NCBI GenBank assembly: GCA_021927905.1
Contig: BLLK01000046.1
Coordinates: 186,001-250,000, forward strand
Reading direction: 5' to 3'
Origin: Chaetoceros tenuissimus
Lineage: Eukaryota > Bacillariophyta > Thalassiosirophyceae > Chaetocerotales > Chaetocerotaceae
DNA length: 64,000 nucleotides
The notes below the pieces were generated by a model. It was not told the origin of the DNA and did no database searches. It saw only the letters and a list, made by a program, of their open reading frames with translations. Below are positions 53,134-62,245 of the stretch, in pieces. Position numbers and translations under genes: made by a program. Within the stretch, counting starts at the first letter, position 1. The number at the start of each line of letters is the position of its first letter.

Positions 53134-53865
53134 GTCAAGTGCCACGTTGCAATTCCTGAGATTTTATGAATTCCTACTTTTGCACTTCATAAACAACGCA
53201 ATATTGATAGTAGTGAGTATACGCTAAAGAAAATAAATGTACAAAATTGCATTAAATAGTTTGATGTGAAAATGCTAAAAATGAGAGGTGAGGTTTTTCC
53301 CACACAGGCTCCTCTAACATATTCATGTCATCTGGCTAGACAACATAGCCATTTGAATGTACTTCCCGTGGGAAAAATTTCTGTCATTGGTCATTGGACT
53401 TTCATTATCAATTATTCATGAGCAAGAATAGAAGAATATGATATTTAATTTAAGGTACGATGAAATATCTTTCTTAGTGTGGATGGTATGGAAGGCTAAA
53501 ATTGAAAAAAGTAGAATTTTTCAATCGAATATTACCTCGGCAAAACAATACAGCTATGTAGAAAACAGCTCAAAAAGCCAAATGTAGGACACTTGGACTC
53601 CGTGTCTCTTTAAATGTTTGTCTAACCACTTTGGTAGCATATGGCGATGTTCACTTGGAAATCAAGGAATGTATAGAGTATCATAATAGGCAAATCTTCC
53701 GAAGTATACAAAAGAGAAAATCCTTGCGGTGTGAAGAATCGGGATAGATGCCTCGAAGAGGTGGTCTCTGTTACAACCATCACAGTCCTTGAGTTACTGA
53801 TGAGAAGTATAGGAAAAGGATTGGATTTTCCCCCTTCACGTTCGAATTGAGACAATAGCCATGGT
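53134..53865. other. intergenic region, no gene seen
   Basis: About 730 bp between the SET-gene start and the inverted repeat arm. Short frames here are not supported. No RNA or recognisable element was found. Confidence 0.45.
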
Positions 53866-54231
53866 ATTGTGTACCTCAACAAACTAAACGCTGTTTATTC
53901 CTTTATTCTTATTTTATATTCTACTCTCTAGGACTCGGCTTGAGAACTCATTGAAGAAGCATTTGATGCAAGGGGTCCTTTCTTCTCCACATTTCCTTCT
54001 TTCATCCAAGACTTTTCTTCTGCAGCCCACATTATTTTGAATGCAAGAGGGAAGAAGACACACCAAGTGATTGTGATGAGATAAACGATCCAGATACCAT
54101 AAGATTGCTGTAGCTTTCTGTATTTGTCTGCAACTGATGTAAAGTAAATGATTTCTTCGTCGGATGAATGGAGAGTTTTATCTTCGTACCAAACGAAAGG
54201 AAGGATTTTTCCACCAACCACATGAGGTGTA
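53866..54231 (-). pseudogene. truncated inverted copy of the 3' end of the CD36-like gene
   Basis: This 366-bp segment is the reverse complement of 57207..57572 with constant coordinate sum (no indels) and one mismatch spotted (near 53875/57563). It encodes, on the minus strand, the last 98 residues of the CD36-like protein including the C-terminal membrane helix (YGIWIVYLITITWCVFF), the same stop and about 60 bp of 3' flank. It has no start, exon or promoter of its own. It is a gene fragment produced by a recent inverted duplication, or an assembly artefact. Confidence 0.85.
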
Positions 54232-54302
54232 CTGTGATAGACTTATGAATAGGTTGAGAAATGACATATAGTTTTTAGAACCAAAAGATTCAACGCAATT
54301 TT

Positions 54303-54309
54303 TACGTAC
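54303..54309. promoter_or_regulatory. TACGTAC core upstream of CD36-like gene
   Basis: TACGTAC lies about 120 bp upstream of the CD36-like start, just outside the inverted repeat arm. It belongs to the recurring motif set. Confidence 0.25.
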
Positions 54310-54426
54310 ATTCGATTTTTCTCCTCTGACACCTTTCACAATTCTGTGGGCTCTGATTTGAATTCACAAAAAGGCACTTTCGAATCGATCATCTATTTGT
54401 TACTCTTTATTTTATTAGTTTATGAA

Positions 54427-57400
54427 ATGAATTTAATAGTGAGAGGAGTTGCCGGCATCCTGTTTATAACAGGTATTGTCATGAACCGAGTGTTATGGAA
54501 AGGAATGTATATGGATGGGAAAGCCAAGTTATTTGTGGAACTCGCGGGTGGAAATGCAGGTTCAATTCATGCGGTGAGTGTTTTTTTTTCTTTTCCAACC
54601 TAAATTTCTACTCTGCTTTTGCTAACTCCTCCTTTCTCTTATCATTCAGACTTGTGATGCAAATTCCGTCTTACAGAAGCTCAGTGGTCCTGACAAATTT
54701 CAGAAAGAAGGCTCATCAACGTTGCAATACAATTTGTATGATATTCATAACCCCTCTCAGTACTTGAAGGGAGAAGATGCAATTGTCGTGGAAAAGGGAC
54801 CTTACAAATTAAAGTAAGTCCTGTTTGTGTCTCTGTTTCTTTTCAATGGATCATTTCTTACTGTTGTATTTTTGCGTTCCAGGAAACATACATTCAAGTA
54901 TGGCGTATCTTTCAAACAGAGTACATTGACTTCGGATGCATCCAACAGTAATTCAGCTATCGAGTTCAATGAGGGAGATTTGTACATTCCACTCGACCAA
55001 AATACTAATGTGAAGACAACCAAAATGGTGCGCAGTGAATCGGATTTGTCACTGAGTTGGGAGGATGGAACAATCGAAGACGTTGCATCTTACAACAAGG
55101 AGACCCCTGCTCATCTCTCCATGACCGATGAAATTACAAATTTGTCGCCAATTTATCAGTCACTGCTTGGTGAAGTCAACGACGAGCTTTCATTAGCACT
55201 TTCCTTTGTTTGTACACCAGCACAAATTGAAAACATTTTAAGTGCTGATACTAAGGCGCAATGTTTAGAACATGAAATGAACGACATGACAAAGGTTGAC
55301 TGCTCTTGTTGCATGACAAGAGCCATGTATGATACTAAAGGGTCTCCTGCTGGAGTTACAGTCTGCGATGAAATCTTGAAAGATTCTGATGTGATCATGT
55401 CCGACCTCAGTCGTTTGGCTTACTATGATGGTGGAGTTGTTGTGAAGGAAGCAGGAGAAGAAGAATACACTGGAGGTGCTAGCTTTGTTAAAACTTTGTA
55501 CGAGCAAGACAAGATCTATTCTCCAGTTATTCAAACTCATTCTGTTAATGATTGGCTCTTTGGTCATCCATCTGCGTACATGGGAAAAGTTCTTCCATCT
55601 ATTTACATGTCAAAAGCAAAGGAACTTCTTTCTGGTCAGACTTCTGAGAATGAGGATGTTGCAAAAGAAATACTTACCGGTCAACTTGATTCGGAACTTC
55701 CATTTCCACTTGGAGATATTGCAACCTATACAGAGCAAGTAGGGTCTGTAAGTGTGATTTAATTTGAATTGATGCTAATCTTCTTTTCTTCTGTTCTAAC
55801 AATGACTTTATTTCTTCAGGTTTGTGAGGCTCAATGTAAAGAACCAGTTACAAAGAGTGACAATCCTTTGGACTACATGTGCGAAGATACTGCAGATGAA
55901 CGCTATGATTTGGATGATGTCAACAAAGTTCTACTTGGAGGCATTTCATGCAAGCCATACTCGTCTACTTATGCAACTAAGCAAATGTGCATAGATATTG
56001 ATAGTGCATTGGCGGGCGATTCAAGTAAGACTGGCTATGAACAGTGTAAATGCGCCAATGGCGGCGATTACAGTACAAGTGGATGCTGCCTTGCTGCTGG
56101 AATGATTAACGGTAGAGACCTCACTGCAGAAGGATGTCTTTACCCTGTGGAAGGTATTCTAGGTTCTAACTACGCTGGGAACTATGGTTTGTGTCTAGTT
56201 CTGGACCAAATATTGATCTAGGAAAGTCTGCGGAAGCACTTGTGTTGAAAGAAAAAGATAGTGTTAAAGATACAAAGACAACCCAATTTGTTTGCCCAGT
56301 GAAAGCTAGTGCAGAAGTTCCAATCCTTTCAGCAGCTGAGTTGTCAACTTTTGGTCACTATGAAGAATACGAAGGAGTAACAGAGAACGTCATTTATCAC
56401 CACACTGGAAATCCAAGAATGCGCCAGACAGATCATGCAGATGTAACCAAGACTGATGTTACTGCCAAAGTGAAGGCATCTTCGTCCGAGTACTTTAAAC
56501 CTACTGGATTGACTGGATTTTTCGTTGAACACAGTCTCACTAATGGGCATACTCATAAGGGATCTGTTGATATCTTCAAGAAAGAGACAAAGGCGTCCAT
56601 GGCATATACTGAGGACTGGGGAGTCCGAGCTATCCTTTGTGATCCTCGGGATTCAAAAGACTTTTGTCATGTTGTTTCAAGACTTCGCCCATCCAAAACT
56701 GCTTTCAATTTTACTGTTGACGCGAATGTAGGGACTGGATTACCATATGATGGCCTTGAACCAATTGGTTTACTACAGGGACCAACATCAAAGGGACGAC
56801 CTACTTATTTCCACAATCCTCTCTACTTATACGGAGACGATGAGATTCTTTCACAGAAAGACAATAGTCATGTTGACTACAGCCAAGAAGGAAATGGTCT
56901 TAAGCTTTATAGGCCTAATGTTGAAAGTCCTGGAGACTTCAGTGAAGACAGTACTAAATTCGAACTCATCACATCTGAATCTAGGAAAAAACTTGCAGTT
57001 GTCGATGACGAACTTCTTGATCAGCTCGAATTCGAGTCATACATAGATGTTGAGCCTGCAACTGGAACTGGTGTGAGAAGCAATTTCAGACACGGTATCA
57101 GCCATTCTATTTGGGAATGTGATCCAGACACAAATGATAAATGCAAAGTGGCTCAAGAAGGAATTTGCTATGAATCTAAATACCCATGTTCCGCAGCAAA
57201 TGTACTTACACCTCATGTGGTTGGTGGAAAAATCCTTCCTTTCGTTTGGTACGAAGATAAAACTCTCCATTCATCCGACGAAGAAATCATTTACTTTACA
57301 TCAGTTGCAGACAAATACAGAAAGCTACAGCAATCTTATGGTATCTGGATCGTTTATCTCATCACAATCACTTGGTGTGTCTTCTTCCCTCTTGCATTCA

Positions 57401-57510
57401 AAATAATGTGGGCTGCAGAAGAAAAGTCTTGGATGAAAGAAGGAAATGTGGAGAAGAAAGGACCCCTTGCATCAAATGCTTCTTCAATGAGTTCTCAAGC
57501 CGAGTCCTAG
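54427..57510 (+). CDS. CD36/LIMP-2-family scavenger-receptor-like protein
   Basis: Five exons: 54427..54573, 54650..54813, 54883..55747, 55820..56153 and 56222..57510, giving about 932 residues. The last junction is the least certain: a 2-base frame change near 56154-56221 is solved by a 68-nt intron with donor GTATTC. The start is the first ATG in an open stretch that begins with GTG. A helix near the N-terminus (GVAGILFITGIV) and one near the C-terminus (GIWIVYLITITWCVFFPLAF) give the CD36 hairpin topology. YDIHNPSQYLKGEDAIVVEK followed by GPYKLKKHTFKYGVSF is the CD36 family signature. The ectodomain is Cys-rich and almost twice the animal length, with CSCCM and CKCANGGDY segments. Such proteins bind or transport lipids at the plasma membrane or lysosome. 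Confidence 0.82.
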
Positions 57511-57572
57511 AGAGTAGAATATAAAATAAGAATAAAGGAATAAACAGCGTTTAGTTTGTTGAAGTACACAAT
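57207..57572 (+). repeat. right arm of 366-bp near-identical inverted repeat
   Basis: Contains the final coding part and 3' flank of the CD36-like gene. Its reverse complement lies at 53866..54231. The arms are separated by 2,975 bp that include most of the gene. A transcript spanning both arms could form a long hairpin. Confidence 0.85.
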
Positions 57573-57990
57573 CTTGGTGTAGCTACAAACTGCTCAAACA
57601 GCATGACGACGACAAAGACTACCTCATACAGCCAGGTTAGTGCATGGCTCACCATTTCCGTCAATGTGGATGCAGAATCTTCCCTCAAGAGAACGACGAC
57701 GATGAATCGGAGCATGGCGACGACAAAGACCACCTCTTTGAGCGAGAAGACTGCACTGGACTCCATCATCATCCATTTGGATGCAGGTAATACCAGCATG
57801 ATGACGACAAAGACCACCTCGTTGAGCTGCAAGAATGCACTGGACTCCTTCACCATCCATAGGCTACAGGTAAACAAGGAACAATGGTACAACGCTGTCT
57901 AGGAGCATGCTGATGACAAAAACCACGTCTTAGAGCTAAATAGGGACAACGAGGTTTCCTTCGGCACTGATGTAAGTGTAAGTGTACTTG
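57573..57990 (-). pseudogene. decayed Cys/His tandem-repeat gene relic
   Basis: On the minus strand at least four units of the pattern C-x4-A-x-R-G-G-x-C-x2-H-(A/G) are visible: RCPYLALRRGFCHQHA, CILAAQRGGLCRHHA, CSLLAQRGGLCRRHA and CTNLAV(stop)GSLCRRHA. The connectors read DGEGVQC, DDDGVQC and DGNGEPC. The units lie in two frames, with a stop inside the last and a frame break between the first and second, and no start. Comparable RGGLCxxHG repeats occur in tandem in stramenopile and plant proteins. This looks like a degenerate fragment of such a gene, though intact short exons cannot be excluded. Confidence 0.5.
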
Positions 57991-58380
57991 TCAGTTTTAG
58001 CGTCCATTCTTTTTCGAGGTTCGAATATTTTGTAAGACCACTACGAAAAATGATTACAATATGAAACTTCACATGACTAGATCTGTTAAAGATCTAATCT
58101 TCTTACCTATCTGTACTCTTTTGCTGAGTAGGGAAATTCGACCAACTATGCCTGATTTGACAAAATGATCATACAGCTAAATAGACAAGCCAATTGTGAA
58201 ACAGAATCATACTTGGTAATGATTTCCAATGTCACAACCCAAATTTTTCGAGAGGTTCACAAAGATTAAATCCTTCTTGGTGTACATCTATAATTTTACA
58301 TGTTACAAAGGAATTTTACAAGAGTGAACCAGAGAATGGAATATTTAAAAAATATAAAACTATACTACAACAAACAGTCG
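57991..58380. other. intergenic region, no gene seen
   Basis: About 390 AT-rich bases between the repeat relic and the ankyrin gene's 3' end. An AGATCTGTTAAAGATCT imperfect palindrome lies near 58080. Nothing else was recognised. Confidence 0.4.
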
Positions 58381-59403
58381 TCAAGGCATCGGGCATCCAT
58401 TTTCCTCCAAAAATGCCATTATTTCTGCATTACCGGACGCTTCTCCCGCTTCATAAGTTTCCTCATTCCATGGCGCACCGTTGTCTCGGCACCATTTTAA
58501 TATATCTAAATGTCCTTCACAAGCAGCCCAAGTTGAAACGCCTTCATCCCATGGAGCACCGTTTGCTCGTAACCACTTGAGAGTTTCAAATTGTCCATTC
58601 CAGGCAGCATAAGCACAGGCTTTGGCAGTCCACGGACATCCATTTTTTCTTGCCCAATCTAAAACATGTATGTGTCCATTAAGAGCTGCTTGTGTACAAG
58701 TTTCAGCTGTCCAAGAGCACCCATATGCTCTTGCCCATTGTAAAATTTCAAGGTTTCCTCCTTCACTGGCACTCGCACATGTAGTATGATCCCAATCGCA
58801 TCCATTTTTAACAGCATATTTCAAAATATCCAGGTGGTTATTTTTGGCTGCTGCAGTTGCTGTCTTTTTATCCCACTTACAATTTTGCTTCCTGAGCCAT
58901 TTCACAATATGAAGGTATCCTGCTTCTGCAGCTTTTGCTATTGTCACAGGTCCCATCGGACAACTATGTTTAAAAAGCCATTTTACTACATGTCCATGCC
59001 CACATTCAGCTGCAGCACCAATCAACCACTGGTCCCACTTAAAATAAAGACCTTCATCAAAGGACCACTGTAATACATCTATTCTTCCTTGCTTAGCAGC
59101 AGCTTGTAACACAGCTTGAATTTCAAAAGGGGGATCAATGTGGTTCAGTGTATCTGGAATCAATTTTTCTTGTTGATAAATATCGAAACATGGGAGCGAG
59201 TATGAAACTGAATAAACATTTGTTGTGTATAGATATGACCGTTTCCTCTGTATCCTCTCTTCATTTGTCTTTTCTAGCATTTCGCGATATATTCTTCTCC
59301 ATAAGCGACAAGTCCCAGCAATGTATCGATAGTGTTGTTCTCCCAATGTCGCAAATATATGTATAATGAGTTCATCCGGCACTTTTTGTATCTCCATTTC
59401 CAT
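58381..59403 (-). CDS. F-box-like ankyrin-repeat protein
   Basis: A single exon of 340 residues. Residues about 6-45 form an F-box-like motif (VPDELIIHIFATLGEQHYRYI...CRLWRRIYREML). From about 90 to the end there are eight or more ankyrin-type units of about 26-27 residues with the consensus A-A-x-x-G-H-L-x-I-L-K-W-x-R-x-N-G-C-P-W-D, for example AALNGHIHVLDWARKNGCPW. This compact repeat style, with a conserved Trp after the Gly-Cys-Pro, is common in stramenopiles and large DNA viruses. An F-box would recruit an SCF ubiquitin ligase and the ankyrin array would bind a target; both are inferred. Codon use resembles the neighbours. Confidence 0.82.
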   Translation of the reverse strand: MEMEIQKVPDELIIHIFATLGEQHYRYIAGTCRLWRRIYREMLEKTNEERIQRKRSYLYTTNVYSVSYSLPCFDIYQQEKLIPDTLNHIDPPFEIQAVLQAAAKQGRIDVLQWSFDEGLYFKWDQWLIGAAAECGHGHVVKWLFKHSCPMGPVTIAKAAEAGYLHIVKWLRKQNCKWDKKTATAAAKNNHLDILKYAVKNGCDWDHTTCASASEGGNLEILQWARAYGCSWTAETCTQAALNGHIHVLDWARKNGCPWTAKACAYAAWNGQFETLKWLRANGAPWDEGVSTWAACEGHLDILKWCRDNGAPWNEETYEAGEASGNAEIMAFLEENGCPMP

Positions 59404-59988
59404 CTCTTGTGGTCAAATTTTCAACAAATGTATGCCACTAAAGCAATGCAGTACTATTGATGGCAGATAATATGAATATGGTTGGTACGAGCACTAAAGA
59501 AAAAATAATGTATTCCAATGACCAATGACTACCCTTATATGAAGAAAGAGAAAGAAAAGGGTTAAGGAAAGAGACAGTCTGAAGAAAATTGTAGCTTGCC
59601 ATTCTACGTAAGTAAAGTATCTATCTATCGTTCTTCACAATGACATTGAAAAGTGTGAGTTGTCTCTTTTGCGATTACTGTTCTTTTTGAAATCAAATAA
59701 CTGGAAAAATTTTGATGAGAAATCCAAATTTTGCAATTAAATGCACACTCAAGTGAATAATAGGAATATAACTGCAAAAATTTTTTAACTTGTATATTTA
59801 CTTCTGAATCATATATAATGACTTTGTTTTACACTATTAGGTAAATTCTTTCTAATTCTTGACGATTCACTTGATCTATCATACTGAAATATCTGTCCAC
59901 CACAAGAAAAAAACGAAAAATGCTGAAAAGATTTTTAAAGAAATCAGCCTTACTCGACCAACGACGGACTTGATTCGGTTCCAGTCGC
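59404..59988. other. intergenic region, no gene seen
   Basis: About 585 bp between two minus-strand genes, AT-rich. It holds the promoter of the ankyrin gene and the 3' end of the succinyl-CoA ligase transcript. CTACGTAAGTA occurs near 59604. Confidence 0.45.
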
Positions 59989-61132
59989 TTACAGTCCTCT
60001 TTCTGCCATAGCCTTGACCATAGTCTCTCCAAGTTTTGCTGGAGAACGGGTTACGTAAACTCCAGCATCTTCAAGAGCTGCAAATTTCTCCTCAGCTCCA
60101 CCCTTTCCTCCAGCAATGATTGCGCCAGCATGACCCATTCTTCTTCCAGGTGGCGCTGTCATACCTGCGATAAATCCAACAACTGGCTTATTTGGGTCTC
60201 CATGTTCCTTCAACCATTCTGCAGCTTCTTCTTCAGCGCTTCCTCCAATTTCTCCAATCATAATGATCCCTTCTGTCTGTGGATCGTTGGTGAATCTTTC
60301 GAGACAGTCGATGAAATTAGTTCCATTGAAAGGATCTCCTCCGATACCAACACATGTACTCTGTCCCAGCCCAGTAACCGTAGTTTGATGCACAGCCTCA
60401 TATGTCAAAGTTCCAGAACGACTAACAACTCCAATCTTTCCAGGTTGATGAATGTATCCAGGCATAATACCAATCTTACACTCACCCGGTTTGATAATTC
60501 CAGGACAATTAGGACCAATGAGTCTAGTTTTAGTCTGAGATTTGAGTGCATGCTTCACTCTCGCCATATCTTGCTGAGGTACACCCTCTGTAATTGCAAC
60601 AACCAATGGGATCTCATTTTCAATCGCATCAAGGATTGCATTGGCACAGAATGGAGGAGGAACATAAATAACAGATGCATCTGGTTGTACACCTTCTACA
60701 GCTTCCGCCACAGTGTTGAATACTGGAAGTCCTAAATGTTCTGATCCTCCTTTTTTCGGTGTAACTCCTCCAACCATGTTGGTTCCATACTCAATTGCTT
60801 GCTGACTATGGAATGTTCCCTAATGGCGAAAAAAAGATAGAGTATTAGCTTTTGACTTTGAATCTCAATGAAAACATTTAGGAAAACTCAAAGTCAACCC
60901 TTTCTGTGGTAAAGAAGCCTCGTCCCTTGATTTCTCTCATCTTTTGAAACTATTTCTCTATTTCAAAGTGAATACTAACCTGCTTTCCAGTGAATCCTTG
61001 ACAAATGACTCGAGTGTTCTTGTCTACCCAAACCTTTGCCGTGGAAGACATGCCACGGGTTGAATCTCCTTGAGCTCGAGCTATTCTGGGAGCAATTCTA
61101 GAGAGTACACGTGAAGAGCTTGTATTCAACAT
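59989..61132 (-). CDS. succinyl-CoA ligase alpha subunit, mitochondrial
   Basis: Exons 60980..61132 and 59989..60819, with a 160-nt intron (donor GTTAGT, acceptor CATTAG, phase 0), give 327 residues, the usual length. The first about 30 residues are Arg/Ser-rich without acidic residues except one Asp ([20 protein letters not shown]), a mitochondrial presequence. CoA-binding and ligase blocks: [20 protein letters not shown] (formed across the splice), [59 protein letters not shown] and [17 protein letters not shown]. The active-site phosphohistidine lies in [18 protein letters not shown]. It converts succinyl-CoA to succinate with nucleotide triphosphate formation in the TCA cycle, paired with a beta subunit encoded elsewhere. 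Confidence 0.96.
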
Positions 61133-62245
61133 GATATTAATGAATATTTCTAGTTTGGTGTTGCTTTCTTGTTGTAGTTTTTTAATGTCGGAGGAGAAAA
61201 GATACTGGCAGATCAGGTTGATGTTTGTCGGCAGTTTTAGGCTTCTTTTCAGTGATGCGTCGCACTGTTCGCAAAAATCTTTCTTTAGCAGTTGCAGAAA
61301 TCAGCCATCATCATTGACACATTGACATCAACGTTAACTAGTGGTTAATATCAAAGTAGTACTCATTACCTAATTTTTGAATTCAAGACTACAATAGGAA
61401 GACAAAAAAATGTTTGTACGAATAGATACGAGTAGTAAAAGTCATTTTTCCAAGAAGACAAAGTTCGAAATCTGGTCTCATGCTCGTTGATGACTATCAA
61501 GAACGAAATATACTTCTTGTATCGATCACCTCAATGCTATAATTGGTCAACTTTCTTTATTTTATGTAAGATTTGATATGGTAAGGTCAAGATACGAGAT
61601 CCGTATACCCTCAAGCAAATGCAAATAAATACTCCGAAATAAGCTAGAAATTCTTTCTAACTACAGCAGAAAGAGACTGTCTTTTCACCTCGTTTCTTCT
61701 TACAAGAACAAAATAAATCAATTTCGCCTGAAAAAAGTGATAAGGGCAACATAAATTACATAAATGGATCATGGGGGAGACAGACACCCTGTAAACATCG
61801 AAAACGGACAAATAAACCATTCTTGTTTCTTGTTCTCAAATACCGTTATTTCGGTCACGGCTACTAACCTCATTAGATAAAACTTTACGAGGACTTACTA
61901 CTTCTCTGCAAATCAATATCCACACAAGCCTCCATAAAATCCATTCCCCGTCTACGTCCTCTCTGCAAGCACTCCTCCTGCTGCTAGTTTCATCAGAGAG
62001 ACACATCGTCATCAAGCAGCCAGCAGCCAGAAAGAAGCAGGAAGAAAGGAGAGCGAGCCGCCAGAAGAACGCTTTTTCGCTCGCTTCCTCTACCACTACT
62101 CTGTTAGAAGTAGCTACTAAGTCAACTACTTGAAAGCAAATATCCTATAGAAGGGTTGAACATCATAGTGGGAAGAAATCAGAGACTACTAGCTACATGG
62201 GCAGCGGTACAAGATTAGCTGTTCTAGTTTTGTTCTTTTTTTATT
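61133..62245. other. long divergent intergenic region
   Basis: About 1.1 kb between the succinyl-CoA ligase and heat shock factor genes. It probably contains the long 5' leader of the latter; purine/pyrimidine-rich stretches occur near 61960-62090. No gene, RNA or TACGTAC core was found. The frames on the minus strand at 61836-62096 have no supporting features. Confidence 0.45.

Noticed and set aside
53622-53882. 86-codon minus-strand frame next to the inverted-repeat arm
   Set aside because: Runs across the repeat boundary, has no domain and no paralogous copy at the other arm.
57603-57902. 99-codon plus-strand frame rich in Thr
   Set aside because: It is the antisense shadow of the Cys/His repeat units, whose pattern is meaningful only on the minus strand.
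61836-62096. 86-codon minus-strand frame in the heat shock factor promoter
   Set aside because: Arises from a purine/pyrimidine-biased stretch; composition is unlike the neighbouring proteins and no domain is visible.
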